This document shows positions 52,372 through 62,659 of a DNA stretch of 64,000 nucleotides, in pieces. Each line of letters opens with the position of its first letter. Positions within the stretch are counted from its first letter, which is position 1. The stretch is taken from positions 2,418,001-2,482,000 of the forward strand of contig NZ_CP077604.1 in the NCBI RefSeq assembly GCF_019048865.1. The letters run 5' to 3'. The translations under genes were made by a program, and so were the position numbers. Source of the stretch: Aquihabitans sp. G128. GTDB lineage: Bacteria > Actinomycetota > Acidimicrobiia > Acidimicrobiales > Iamiaceae. The notes beneath the pieces were generated by a model. That model saw nothing but the letters and a program-made list of their open reading frames with translations. It was not told where the DNA came from and did no database searches.

Positions 52372-53505
52372 GTGTCCAGCACCCCTCCGCCCGACCCGCC
52401 CCGACGCCCCGAGGGCTCGCCCCGGCCCTCCGCCGACGGCGCACCCCCCGTCCGCTCGGGCCCGCCCGGCGACGGCTGGGACGACGGGCGGGGCGGGAGC
52501 AGCCCCCGCACGCCCCGACGGCGAGGCGCCAGCAGCGCGGCCCGCCGGTCCGGCCCCGGCGGCGCAGCAGCGGGCCGGGCCACCGGCGGCGGCGGGGGCG
52601 GCGAGGGCCGCAAGCACCTCCCGCGCTGGCTGGTGCCCGCCATGGGCGGGGCCCTGGTGCTCATCATCCTCCTGGTGGTCGTGTTCGGCGGCGGCAAGGG
52701 CGGCAGCAAGGACGCCGGCCCGTGCCTCACCGACCTCATGGCCCACCTGCCGTCGGACAGCCGCGTGGCCTACGGCACCGACCTCGTCCAGGCGCGCGAC
52801 GCCGGCTACACCGACGACGGCGCCCTCGAGGAGCTGGGCTCCAGCCAGCAGGCCACCGGTGCGCTCCCCGACGCGCTCACCGCGCAGTACCGCTTCGCGC
52901 AGCTGCTCACCACCGAGGCGTTCACGGCCCGCACCGGCGTGAAGCCCGACCAGATCGAGTGCTCGCTCAGCGACGTGCAGCGCTCGGTGCTGAGCGGGTC
53001 CTTCGACGTCGCCGAGGTCGAGGGGTCCTCGGTCGCCGAGTCCGGCAACCTGGCCGCCACCGAGGACCTGGTGGCCCAGACCCACGGCGACAGCGACCCC
53101 AAGAAGGTCCTGGAGGAGCGCGACGGCGGCGGCCTGGCCGGCAACGACGACGCCAAGGCCGCCCTCGAGTCGCTGCGCGACCAGGGCGCCTACAGCGTGC
53201 TGGTGGAGGTGGGGAACCCCAACGCCGAGAAGCGGCCCCGTGCCGCCGGGCTGGGCGTGGCCGAGGGGGAGGACGACGACCGGGCGCTGGTGGTGGCGTG
53301 GTCCTTCGCCGACGAGGACGCCGCCAAGGCGGGCCGCGCCGATGTGGCCGACCGCATCAACGCCGCCCTGCAGGGCACCACCTCGATCTCCACCGAGGAC
53401 CTCACCGTCGACGGTTCGCTGGTCACCGCCAAGCTCGACACCCGCAAGGCCCCCAACCTGCAGGCCATCCTCAGCCGCGCCGTCGCCCTCATCCCGCCCG
53501 ACTGA
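52372..53505 (+). CDS. Single-pass membrane protein with a DUF3352-like extracellular domain
   Basis: A 377-residue protein. The first 80 residues are a Pro/Gly/Arg-rich cytoplasmic tail; one membrane helix (about 85-104, WLVPAMGGALVLIILLVVVF) follows; the rest is an extracytoplasmic domain with two similar halves (SDSRVAYGTDLVQARDAG, AAFTARTG). It resembles DUF3352 proteins of actinomycetes, which have no known function. The start is GTG. Separated by 76 bases from the dehydrogenase. Confidence in the family is modest. Confidence 0.65.
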   Translation: MSSTPPPDPPRRPEGSPRPSADGAPPVRSGPPGDGWDDGRGGSSPRTPRRRGASSAARRSGPGGAAAGRATGGGGGGEGRKHLPRWLVPAMGGALVLIILLVVVFGGGKGGSKDAGPCLTDLMAHLPSDSRVAYGTDLVQARDAGYTDDGALEELGSSQQATGALPDALTAQYRFAQLLTTEAFTARTGVKPDQIECSLSDVQRSVLSGSFDVAEVEGSSVAESGNLAATEDLVAQTHGDSDPKKVLEERDGGGLAGNDDAKAALESLRDQGAYSVLVEVGNPNAEKRPRAAGLGVAEGEDDDRALVVAWSFADEDAAKAGRADVADRINAALQGTTSISTEDLTVDGSLVTAKLDTRKAPNLQAILSRAVALIPPD

Positions 53506-53536
53506 GCGCCGGCCCCACCCGGTGCGGGGCCGACCG

Positions 53537-53578
53537 TGAAAAAGCGAAGGGCCGCCGGTCCGGAGACCGGCGGCCCTT
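53537..53578 (-). terminator. Rho-independent terminator of the cold-shock gene
   Basis: A perfect 14-base stem (AAGGGCCGCCGGTC and complement) around CGGA, followed on the minus strand by CGCTTTTTC, 21 bases after the csp stop. The stem could also serve the converging upstream gene. Confidence 0.8.
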
Positions 53579-53599
53579 GGCCAGATCAGACCGGGAAGG

Positions 53600-53800
53600 T
53601 CAGATCACGCGAACGTTCTGGGCCTCTTCGCCCTTGCGCCCGGGAGCGACGTCGAACTCGACGTTCTGCCCCTCGTCGAGGGACTTGTAGCCCTCGCCCT
53701 GGATGTTGGAGAAGTGGACGAACACGTCGTCACCCTGCTCCCGGGAGATGAAGCCGAAGCCCTTCTCAGCGTTGAAGAACTTGACGGTACCAGTAGCCAT
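53600..53800 (-). CDS. cspA: Cold-shock protein
   Basis: A 66-residue cold-shock-domain protein that binds single-stranded RNA and DNA and melts mRNA structure. RNP1 KGFGFI at 13-18 and RNP2 VFVHF at 26-30 are intact. The ATG at 53800 follows AAAGAG and an AT-rich 5' leader that is unusual in this genome; longer in-frame starts upstream have no homology. Followed by a strong terminator. Diverges from the ECF sigma factor gene. Confidence 0.97.
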   Translation of the reverse strand: MATGTVKFFNAEKGFGFISREQGDDVFVHFSNIQGEGYKSLDEGQNVEFDVAPGRKGEEAQNVRVI

Positions 53801-53929
53801 TATTTTGATCTCTTTCACAGTGGGACGGCCCCTTCTTGGGACATCCTCACCGGCCACCCTAGGTGCAAACCGGCGCGGATCACCTCATTCCGCCGCGAGG
53901 GGCCTCCGCCGTTCCCTACGATCGGGCCC

Positions 53930-54949
53930 GTGACCGTGCTCCCGACCAACGAAGAGCTCGACGGCGGACGCCCCGCGAAGGAGGACCTGGACCGGGTCCT
54001 CGAGAGCCACCGGCGCGAGCTCACGGGCTACTGCTACCGCATGCTGGGCTCGGGCGCCGAGGCCGAGGACGCCGTGCAGGAGACCATGATCCGGGCCTGG
54101 CGGAAGATCGACTCGTTCGAGGGCCGCTCCGCCCTGCGGTCCTGGCTCTACCGCATCGCCCACAACGTCTGCCTCGACCAGCTCCGCGGCCGCAACCGCC
54201 GGGCCCGCCCCATGGACCTGGGTCCGTCGGCGCCGGCCGACACCGTCCTCGGCTCCGTCCTGCCGGAGCACGCGTGGGTCCAGCCCATCGCCGACGAGCG
54301 CATCCTCCCGGTGGAGGCCGACCCCGCCGAGCTGTCGGCGGCCCGCGAGTCCATCCGCCTGGCCTTCGTGGCCGCCCTGCAGCACCTGCCCCCGCAGCAG
54401 CGAGCCGTGCTGATCCTGCGCGAGGTGCTGCGCTGGCAGGCCACCGAGGTCGCCGACCTGCTGTCCACCACGGTGCCGGCGGTGAACAGCGCGCTGCAGC
54501 GGGCCCGGGCCACCCTGGCCGCCAAGGACATCCCGTCCCTCGACGAGGGCGGGGCCACCGCCGCCGGCGACCTGGACGAGGAGCACGACGCGCTGCTGGC
54601 CCGCTACCTCGAGGCCTTCGAGAAGTACGACATCGGCGAGCTGGTCTCGCTGATCGCCGAGGACGCCACCTTCTCCATGCCGCCGTTCGCCCTGTGGCTC
54701 GAGGGCACCACCGACATCGCCGCCTGGTACGTCGGCCAGGGCATCGGCTGCAAGGATGCCCGGCTGCTGCCCGTGAAGGTCAACGGCACCGGCGGCTTCG
54801 GCGCCTACAAGAAGGTGCACGAGGGCCTCTGGGAGCCGTTCTGCATCCAGCTCCTCGAGATCACCGACGGCCGCTTCACCGGCCTGCACCACTTCCTCGA
54901 CCCCACCCTCTTCGCCGACTTCGGCTTGCCGCCGCGCATCGAGGCCTGA
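53930..54949 (+). CDS. ECF sigma factor with C-terminal SnoaL domain
   Basis: A 339-residue sigma-70-family factor. Region 2 (ESHRRELTGYCYRMLGSGAEAEDAVQETMIRAWRKID, about 25-90) and region 4 (LPPQQRAVLILREVLRWQATEVADLLSTTVPAVNSALQRARATLA, about 145-195) bind -10 and -35 elements; a SnoaL-like domain (about 210-335) replaces an anti-sigma partner. This is the SigG/SigJ-type (ECF41/ECF56-like) architecture, whose extension modulates activity. The start is GTG at 53930. The next gene is a VOC-fold protein. No anti-sigma gene is seen. Confidence 0.9.
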   Translation: MTVLPTNEELDGGRPAKEDLDRVLESHRRELTGYCYRMLGSGAEAEDAVQETMIRAWRKIDSFEGRSALRSWLYRIAHNVCLDQLRGRNRRARPMDLGPSAPADTVLGSVLPEHAWVQPIADERILPVEADPAELSAARESIRLAFVAALQHLPPQQRAVLILREVLRWQATEVADLLSTTVPAVNSALQRARATLAAKDIPSLDEGGATAAGDLDEEHDALLARYLEAFEKYDIGELVSLIAEDATFSMPPFALWLEGTTDIAAWYVGQGIGCKDARLLPVKVNGTGGFGAYKKVHEGLWEPFCIQLLEITDGRFTGLHHFLDPTLFADFGLPPRIEA

Positions 54950-55042
54950 GCCAGCCGACCGCCCCGGTCGGCGCCGATGAGTTCGGCGCGCCCGCGGCGT
55001 CTCCCCGTGCACACCCACCAACGCCCCTCTGGAGGCCCCCCC

Positions 55043-55441
55043 GTGTCCCGCATGCTCTTCGTCAACCTCGCCGTCGCCGACCGTGGTGCGTCGGCCGCCT
55101 TCTACGAGGGCCTGGGCTTCGAGCTCAACGCGCAGTTCAGCAGCGACACCACGGCGTGCATCGTGGTCAGCGACCAGGCCTCGATCCTGATCCACGAGCC
55201 CTCCCGCTTCACCGACTTCACCAAGAAGCCGATCGCCGACTCCGCGGCGTCCACCGAGGCGATCCTCGCCTTCTCCGCCGAGAGCCGCGAGGAGGTCGAC
55301 ACCATCGCCGACCAGGCCCTGGCCAGCGGGGGCAGCGCCGCCAACGACGCCCAGGACCACGGCTTCATGTACGGCCGCTCCTTCCAGGACCCCGACGGCC
55401 ACCTGGTCGAGATCATCTGGATGGACCCCACCCAGATGTAG
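55043..55441 (+). CDS. VOC-family (glyoxalase-like) protein
   Basis: A 132-residue VOC-fold protein. RMLFVNLAVADRGASAAFYEGLGFELN, and FQDPDGHLVEIIWMD at the C-terminus with the metal Glu, are typical of the family. GGAGG lies seven bases before the GTG at 55043; the longer frame upstream lacks homology. It follows the ECF sigma gene by 93 bases. Substrate unknown; such proteins include dioxygenases and resistance proteins. Confidence 0.85.
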   Translation: MSRMLFVNLAVADRGASAAFYEGLGFELNAQFSSDTTACIVVSDQASILIHEPSRFTDFTKKPIADSAASTEAILAFSAESREEVDTIADQALASGGSAANDAQDHGFMYGRSFQDPDGHLVEIIWMDPTQM

Positions 55442-55445
55442 CCGG

Positions 55446-56561
55446 CTACCCCGGCTCGACGGTGAGGTGGAACGGCGTCGCCGCGGTGGCGATACCGTTC
55501 ACCTGCAGGGCGATGGCGTGCTCGCCGGGGTGGTACCGGCGGGTGCTGATGGGCTTGAAGGGGTGGCGGCGCGAGACCGTCACGGACTCGCCCGGCGCCA
55601 GCACCCTGGTGGCCAGCTTGAACACCTTGGGCGTGCGGCCGCCGTTGGCCTTCACGTGGTGGACCACGTAGTCGACGGCCAGCCGGGCGGGCGCGTCGCC
55701 GGTGTTCACGAGGGTGGCCTCGAAGGGCAGCTCGCCGCCCACCGCCACCGTGGCGGCGCCGAGGACCGGTGCGGTGACGGTGACCGCATCGGCGGGCGGG
55801 AAGCCGAGCAGGGCGAGCGCTCCGGGGTGGCCCTGCTTCACCAGCGTCCGCAGGCCGTGGCGCACCAGCCGCTGGGTCTCGACGCCGGCCTCGGGCGCCG
55901 CCAGCCAGCGCTCGGCCAGCTCGACGGCCAGGTCGGGCTGCTGCCGGTTGAGGTCGTTCAGGTGGTTGGCCACCGAGCGGCGGACGTACTCGCTCTCGTC
56001 GCGGTGCAGGGCATCCAGGATGGGCACCGTCGTCGAGGGCCTCGCCAGGATCGCCGGCACCCGCTTCGACCACGGCAGGAAGGGCCGGGTGCCCTCGGTG
56101 GCCAGGCGGCGCACGTGCTCGTCCGGGCTTTCGGTCCAGCCGACGATGGTGGCGACGGCACGATCGAGGTCGGCCGCAAGGAGGCCGCGGATGGCGAACT
56201 CGCCGCTGAGCCGCGGCGTGAGCTCGGCCAGCAGGGCGAGGGCGTCGTCGAAGGCTGCGGTGCCGCCGTCGGCGAGGGCCAGGGCCACCGCCGCCTCGGT
56301 CACCGGCCAGGTCATCCACCCGGTGAAGCCGGGGTCGGCCAGCGCTGCTCGGGCGGCCGCCGCCAGCGGGGCGTAGCCGCCGGGCACGTCCTGCACGAGG
56401 GCGTCGGCCAGCAGCACGGCCCGCTGGCGCAGGGCCAGCGGGGCGATGCGCCGGCGGGCGGCGCGGACGGCGGTGCACGCCGTGCCCGGCAGTGCTCGCT
56501 CCACGGCGACCGCCAGCGCGGTGACGACCTCGGGACCGATCAGCTCGTCAGCGGTGGGCAC
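55446..56561 (-). CDS. HEAT-repeat DNA alkylation-repair-like protein
   Basis: A 371-residue protein of AlkC/AlkD type. HEAT-like repeats run through the middle (RRLATEGTRPFLPWSKRVPAIL, VRRSVANHLNDLNRQQPDLAVELAERWL), as in DNA alkylation repair glycosylases that bind damaged DNA through helical repeats; a beta-rich C-terminal domain (VNTGDAPARLAVDYVVHHVKANGGRTPKVFKL) is typical of AlkC. Start GTG at 56561. It converges with the VOC gene with only a four-base gap. Confidence 0.82.
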   Translation of the reverse strand: MPTADELIGPEVVTALAVAVERALPGTACTAVRAARRRIAPLALRQRAVLLADALVQDVPGGYAPLAAAARAALADPGFTGWMTWPVTEAAVALALADGGTAAFDDALALLAELTPRLSGEFAIRGLLAADLDRAVATIVGWTESPDEHVRRLATEGTRPFLPWSKRVPAILARPSTTVPILDALHRDESEYVRRSVANHLNDLNRQQPDLAVELAERWLAAPEAGVETQRLVRHGLRTLVKQGHPGALALLGFPPADAVTVTAPVLGAATVAVGGELPFEATLVNTGDAPARLAVDYVVHHVKANGGRTPKVFKLATRVLAPGESVTVSRRHPFKPISTRRYHPGEHAIALQVNGIATAATPFHLTVEPG

Positions 56562-56630
56562 CGGCGGAGCGTACCGACGAGGTCCGCCCACCGGGTTCGC
56601 CGGGGTGGGGCCGGTGACCGAGACTGGAGC

Positions 56631-57892
<1,262 letters not shown>

Positions 57893-57954
57893 GCGCCCTG
57901 CGGTAGACCGAGGAGCGGTGCGGACCGGCTGCACCGGACAGATCGGGGCACCAC

Positions 57955-58401
57955 GTGGACGACGACCTCCGGGCACGACGGCTGGCGGTGGTGGAGGAGC
58001 ACTTCGCCTCTGAGGTCGAGCAGGCCTTCGACCGCACGCTGGCCACCTTCGACGGCCACCCCCGCTACGAGATCATGGCCACCGGCCAGGTCTTCGACGG
58101 GGCCGAGGAGGTCATGGGCTACTACCTGAGCACTCGCACCGCCTTCCCCGACCAGCGCCACGACAACGTGCGCACCCACGTCGCCGACGACGCGGTGATC
58201 ACCGAGTTCGACCTCCTGGGCACCAACCTCGGGGAGTTCTTCGGGCTGCCGCCGACGGGGCGCTCGTTCCGGGTGCCGGTGATCGCGGTGTTCTCCTTCG
58301 TGGGCGACGAGATCGTCAACGAGCGGATCTACTTCGACTCCGCCAGCCTGGTGAACCAGATCGGCCACGGCGCCCTGCTGGCCGCCCTCGCCGACACCTG
58401 A
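57955..58401 (+). CDS. SnoaL/NTF2-like protein
   Basis: A 148-residue alpha+beta-barrel protein of the SnoaL ester-cyclase/NTF2 superfamily. DRTLATFDGHPRYEIMATGQVFDGAEEVMGYYLSTRTAFPD and the beta-strand VIAVFSFVGDEIVNERIYFDSASLVNQIG match the fold. No catalytic set is certain. Start GTG. It lies between the metallophosphoesterase and the dioxygenase. Substrate unknown. Confidence 0.8.
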   Translation: MDDDLRARRLAVVEEHFASEVEQAFDRTLATFDGHPRYEIMATGQVFDGAEEVMGYYLSTRTAFPDQRHDNVRTHVADDAVITEFDLLGTNLGEFFGLPPTGRSFRVPVIAVFSFVGDEIVNERIYFDSASLVNQIGHGALLAALADT

Positions 58402-58507
58402 GGGTCCCAGCCTCCTCTGAGGGTCCTCTGCCGGGAGCGGGAGGCTGCTCGCGCAGCATGGCCGTCGTCCCACCACCTCGGGCGGGACCGGAACCCCGGA
58501 GCGCAGC

Positions 58508-59398
58508 ATGGACCCCTTCGAGCACCACCCCGACGAGCACGACGACGAGCACGACCTCGGCCTGCAGCACGACCTGGCCACCATGGAGCGCCTCGGTGCC
58601 CTGGCCCCGGTGGGCGCTCCCGCCGCCACCGGCCTCGCCGGGCTCGCCGACGGCCTCGACGTCGCCAAGGCCAAGCGCATGGACCGGCGCCGGGCGCTGA
58701 CGATGATCGGCGGTGGCGGTGCCGCAGCCCTCGTGCTGGCGGCGTGCAAGATCCCGGTGACGGGCGGTGGCTACGCCGTCACGCCCACCGAGACCGCCGG
58801 CCCGTACCCCGGCGACGGATCGAACGGGCCCGACGTGCTCAGCACCTCCGGCGTGGTGCGCCGCGACATCCGCTCCAGCTTCGGTTCCCTCTCGGGCACC
58901 GCGGCCGGCGTGCCGCTGACCATCGAGCTGAAGGTCACCGACGTGAGCAGGGGCAACGTGGTCAAGCCGGGCGCGGCGGTCTACCTGTGGCACTGCAACC
59001 GGGACGGCAAGTACTCCCTCTACAGCTCCGGGGTGACCAACCAGAACTACCTGCGGGGCGTGCAGGCCGCCGACGCCGATGGGAACGTGACCTTCACGAG
59101 CATCTTCCCCGCCGCCTACGACGGCCGCTGGCCCCACATCCACTTCGAGGTCTACGAGAGCCTGGCCACGGCCAAGAGCGTCTCGAACAAGGTGCTGACG
59201 TCGCAGATGGCGCTGCCCAAGGCCGCCTGCGACACGGTCTACGCCACCTCCGGCTACGGCGCCTCGAAGGCCAACCTGGCCAAGACCTCGCTGGCCACCG
59301 ACATGGTCTTCCGCGACGGCTACAGCCACGAGCTGGCCACCGTCACCGGCAGCACCAGCGCCGGCTACACCGCCAAGCTCACCATCGCCGTCCCCTGA
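58508..59398 (+). CDS. Tat-exported intradiol dioxygenase-like protein
   Basis: A 296-residue protein. An acidic His-rich N-terminus (HHPDEHDDEHD) precedes a Tat-like signal DRRRALTMIGGGGAAALVLAACK at about 58-80, with a lipobox Cys. The domain resembles protocatechuate 3,4-dioxygenase: GPYPGDGSNGPDVLSTSGVVRRDIR, VYLWHCNRDGKYSLYS, NYLRGVQAADADGNVTFTSIFPAAYDGRWPHIHFEVY. Two Tyr and two His candidate Fe(III) ligands are visible. Exported relatives act on catechols or lignin-like compounds. Start ATG. Confidence 0.82.
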   Translation: MDPFEHHPDEHDDEHDLGLQHDLATMERLGALAPVGAPAATGLAGLADGLDVAKAKRMDRRRALTMIGGGGAAALVLAACKIPVTGGGYAVTPTETAGPYPGDGSNGPDVLSTSGVVRRDIRSSFGSLSGTAAGVPLTIELKVTDVSRGNVVKPGAAVYLWHCNRDGKYSLYSSGVTNQNYLRGVQAADADGNVTFTSIFPAAYDGRWPHIHFEVYESLATAKSVSNKVLTSQMALPKAACDTVYATSGYGASKANLAKTSLATDMVFRDGYSHELATVTGSTSAGYTAKLTIAVP

Positions 59399-59423
59399 TC
59401 GCCTGGTGCCGGCCGGTCTCGGC

Positions 59424-61259
59424 TCAGACGTCGCGGACCGCACCCCGCGAGGCCGAGGTGGTGGTGCGGGCGTAGGCCCGCAGCGAGGCCGGGACCCGAC
59501 GGTCGCGGCCCCTCGCGGTCCACGGTGCCGGCGACGCCTCCTCGTCGGCGCGGCGGCGAGCCAGCTCGTCATCCGGCACGTCCAGGTGGATGGTGCGGGC
59601 CGGGATGTCGATCTCGACGAGGTCGCCGTCACGGACCAGCGCGATGGCCCCGCCCGCGGCGGCCTCGGGCGAGACGTGGCCGATGCTCAGGCCCGACGAG
59701 CCGCCCGAGAAGCGGCCGTCGGTGACCAGGGCGCAGGCGCCCGCCAGGCCCATGCTGCGCAGGTAGGTGGTCGGGTACAGCATCTCCTGCATGCCGGGGC
59801 CGCCCCTGGGGCCCTCGTAGCGGACGACGACGACGTCGCCAGCGGCCACCACCCCGCCGAGGATGGCGTCGACGGCCTGGTCCTGGCTCTCGAAGACCCG
59901 CGCCGGGCCCCGGAACGCCAGCAGGTCGTCGGCGATGGCCGCCGCCTTGACGATGCAGCCGTCGGGGGCGAGGTTGCCGCGCAGCACCGCGAGGCCGCCG
60001 TCGGGCCGGTAGGCGTGGGCGGCGTCGCGGATGCAGCCGTCGACGGGATCGAGGTCCAGGCTCGGCCACCGCCGCGACTGGCTGAACGCCTGGGTGGTGC
60101 GCACGCCGCCCGGCGCGGCGCGATACCAGCTCTGCACCGCTGCGGTCGCGCCCCCGCCCCGGACGTCCCAGCGGGCCAGGACCTCGGCCAGGGTGTCGCC
60201 GCTGACGGTGGGGACCGTGGTGTCGAGCAGGCCGGCCCGGTCGAGCTCGCCGAGGATGGCGTGCACGCCGCCGGCCCGGTGCACGTCCTCGATGTGGAAG
60301 CGGTCGGTGGCCGGCGCCACCTTGCACAGGCTCGGGACGCGGCGGCTGAGCCGGTCGACGTCGTCCATGCTCAGCTCGACGTCCCCCTCGAACGCTGCGG
60401 CCAGCAGGTGCAGGACGCTGTTGGTGCTGCCGCCCATGGCCAGGTCGAGGGCGAAGGCGTTCAGGAACGACCGCCGATCCGCGATGCGGCGGGGCCGGGC
60501 GGTGTCGTCGCCCTCGGCGTAGCAGCGTCGGGCCAGGTCCACGATCGTGCGCCCGGCCCGGCGGAAGAGCGCCTCGCGGTCGGCGTGGGTGGCCAGCACG
60601 GTCCCGTTGCCCGGCATCGCCAGGCCCAGCGCCTCGGTGAGGCAGTTCATCGAGTTGGCGGTGAACATCCCCGAGCACGATCCGCAGGTGGGGCAGGCCG
60701 CCTCCTCCACCGCTGCGACCTCCTCGTCGGTGCTGCCCGGGCGGGCGGCGACCTCCATCGCCGAGATGAGGTCGACCCGGACCTCCTGACCGTCGACGGT
60801 GACCCGGCCCGATTCCATGGGCCCGCCCGACACGAACACGGTGGGGATGTCGAGGCGCATCGCGGCCATGAGCATCCCGGGCGTGATCTTGTCGCAGTTC
60901 GAGATGCAGACCAGGGCGTCGGCCCGGTGCGCCTCGACGACGTACTCGATCGAGTCGGCGATGAGGTCCCGGCTCGGGAGGCTGTAGAGCATCCCGGCGT
61001 GGCCCATGGCGATGCCGTCGTCCACTGCGATGGTGTTGAACTCGCGGCCCACGCCACCGGCCGCCGCGACCTCGTCGGCCACCAGCCGACCGAGGTCGCG
61101 CAGGTGCACGTGGCCGGGCACGAACTGGGTGAACGAGTTGGCGATGGCCACGATGGGCTTGTCGAAGTCGCCGTCGGTCATGCCGGTCGCCCGCCACAGG
61201 GCGCGGGCGCCCGCCATGTTGCGGCCGGCGGTGGTGGTCTTGGAGCGGAGCTCGGGCAC
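59424..61259 (-). CDS. ilvD: Dihydroxy-acid dehydratase
   Basis: A 611-residue enzyme, essentially the E. coli length, converting 2,3-dihydroxy-acids to 2-keto acids for valine, isoleucine and leucine. Cluster and metal residues include Asp81, Cys122 in NCDKITPGM and Cys195 in [34 protein letters not shown] carries the catalytic Ser. Start GTG at 61259 gives [26 protein letters not shown], the family's standard N-terminus. Divergent from an XRE regulator. Cytosolic. Confidence 0.96.
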   Translation of the reverse strand: MPELRSKTTTAGRNMAGARALWRATGMTDGDFDKPIVAIANSFTQFVPGHVHLRDLGRLVADEVAAAGGVGREFNTIAVDDGIAMGHAGMLYSLPSRDLIADSIEYVVEAHRADALVCISNCDKITPGMLMAAMRLDIPTVFVSGGPMESGRVTVDGQEVRVDLISAMEVAARPGSTDEEVAAVEEAACPTCGSCSGMFTANSMNCLTEALGLAMPGNGTVLATHADREALFRRAGRTIVDLARRCYAEGDDTARPRRIADRRSFLNAFALDLAMGGSTNSVLHLLAAAFEGDVELSMDDVDRLSRRVPSLCKVAPATDRFHIEDVHRAGGVHAILGELDRAGLLDTTVPTVSGDTLAEVLARWDVRGGGATAAVQSWYRAAPGGVRTTQAFSQSRRWPSLDLDPVDGCIRDAAHAYRPDGGLAVLRGNLAPDGCIVKAAAIADDLLAFRGPARVFESQDQAVDAILGGVVAAGDVVVVRYEGPRGGPGMQEMLYPTTYLRSMGLAGACALVTDGRFSGGSSGLSIGHVSPEAAAGGAIALVRDGDLVEIDIPARTIHLDVPDDELARRRADEEASPAPWTARGRDRRVPASLRAYARTTTSASRGAVRDV

Positions 61260-61359
61260 TGGTCGTCCTCGTGGTCGGTGTGCCCGGCACGGTCGCGCCG
61301 GCGCCCGGGGCGGAGAAGCCCCTGCTGGTGGTGGCACTGCCAGGACTACCGTCGGCGCC

Positions 61360-62166
61360 GTGCGCCAGGCCGAGCTCGGGACCTTCCTCCGCTCCCGTCG
61401 CGAGCGCCTCGACCCCGCTGCCGTCGGCTTCCCGGCCTCGACCCGTCGTCGGGCCCCCGGCCTGCGCCGGGAGGAGCTGGCCTCGCTGGCCGGCGTGGCC
61501 GTGTCGTGGCTGGCCAAGCTCGAGCAGGGCCGGGCGCCCGGCGTCTCGGCCGAGGTGCTGGGCGCGCTCGCCGGGGCGCTGCGCCTCGACGACGCCGAGC
61601 GGGCCCACCTGTTCGCCCTCGCCGGCCTGCGACCTCCCGACGGGACCGCGCCGAGCGCACCGCTGGTCACCCCGGCGCTGCGGGCCCTGCTCGCCGGGCT
61701 CGACCCGTCGCCCGCCTACGTGCTCGACCGCACCTGGCGGATCGTGGCCCACAACGCCGGCGAGGCCGCCCTCTTCCCGCCCGTCGCCGCCGCCCCGGAG
61801 CCGCCGAACCTGCTCGAGCTGACCTTCGGCGACGCCGGCCTGGCGTCGCTGATGGCCGACCACGATGCGGAGCTGGTCCGCTTGGTGGCCCAGTTCCGCA
61901 TCCACGCCACCGAGTGGCCCAGCCCCGACCTGGACACCCTCGTGGCCCGGCTGTCGGCGCGTGCGCCGCGCTTCGCCGAGCTGTGGTCGGGCCAGGACGT
62001 GGCCCCGTTCGAGACCACGCGCCGCCTCTTCGACCACCCCACCGCCGGCCGCCTGGCCTTCGACCACCACCGCTTCGCCGTGCTGGACCAGCCCGGCGCG
62101 CAACTGGTGGTCTACACGTCGGCCGACGGCACCGACAGCGCCCGACGGCTGCTCGCCGCGAGCTGA
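61360..62166 (+). CDS. XRE-family regulator with MmyB-like ligand domain
   Basis: A 268-residue regulator. The helix-turn-helix (about 5-75) contains [49 protein letters not shown], a diagnostic MmyB-type signature. The PAS-like C-terminal domain ([25 protein letters not shown]) binds fatty acids in relatives. Divergent from ilvD across about 100 bases; often such regulators control an adjacent oxidoreductase, here perhaps the ABM gene. Start GTG. Confidence 0.9.
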   Translation: MRQAELGTFLRSRRERLDPAAVGFPASTRRRAPGLRREELASLAGVAVSWLAKLEQGRAPGVSAEVLGALAGALRLDDAERAHLFALAGLRPPDGTAPSAPLVTPALRALLAGLDPSPAYVLDRTWRIVAHNAGEAALFPPVAAAPEPPNLLELTFGDAGLASLMADHDAELVRLVAQFRIHATEWPSPDLDTLVARLSARAPRFAELWSGQDVAPFETTRRLFDHPTAGRLAFDHHRFAVLDQPGAQLVVYTSADGTDSARRLLAAS

Positions 62167-62179
62167 TCGGCGGCGTCGG

Positions 62180-62464
62180 TCAGGCGTCGCCCACCGACGA
62201 GATCTCGTAGCGCCGCACGTCGGCATCCAGGATGGCGGCCTGCTGGTCACCGCTGGGGCCCGAGCCCCGGAACGCGAGCAGCGGCTCCTCGGCCTCCCAG
62301 CGCTCGAAGATGCGGATGCGGCCGGGATCGACGGTGTCGGCGGTGATCGAGAAGTCGAAGCACCCCTCGGTGGCCCGGGCGGCCTCGACCACCGCCACGC
62401 AGCCGGCGACGTAGGCGTCGCGCTCGGAGGGATCGACGACGAGGTGCCCAGCGATGACCAACAT
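62180..62464 (-). CDS. Antibiotic biosynthesis monooxygenase (ABM)-fold protein
   Basis: A 94-residue ferredoxin-like-fold ABM protein: MLVIAGHLVVDPSERDAYVAGCVAVVEAARATEGCFDFSITADTVDPGRIRIFERWEAEEPLLAFRGSG is characteristic, with EGCFDFSI and FERWE the landmarks. Members act as quinol or heme-linked monooxygenases. It converges with the MmyB-type regulator with a 13-base gap. Substrate unknown. Confidence 0.88.
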   Translation of the reverse strand: MLVIAGHLVVDPSERDAYVAGCVAVVEAARATEGCFDFSITADTVDPGRIRIFERWEAEEPLLAFRGSGPSGDQQAAILDADVRRYEISSVGDA

Positions 62465-62626
62465 GCCGGTTCCGACGCCCGGCCCGGCCGGAACTCATCG
62501 GTGGAGCGTGCGAAGACCCTCACACCCGCACGGAGGCGGAAGAGGACCCTGCGGCCGCGCCCCTGACGGTGTGTCAGGACCGATGTGCCACGACGGTGCG
62601 CTGGCGGCCAGACTCGGGTGCGAAAA

Positions 62627-62640
62627 TGGAACACGTTCCA
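62627..62640. promoter_or_regulatory. KstR-like palindrome before the BVMO gene
   Basis: TGGAACACGTTCCA is a perfect palindrome matching TNNAACNNGTTNNA, the consensus recalled for KstR, the TetR-family repressor of steroid catabolism in actinomycetes. It lies 20 bases before the ATG of the next gene. Confidence 0.55.
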
Positions 62641-62659
62641 GTACGAGACCGGGGACCCC

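Noticed and set aside
61260..61360. Attenuator leader peptide before ilvD
   Set aside because: No clear start codon, run of Leu/Val/Ile codons or terminator hairpin is convincing.
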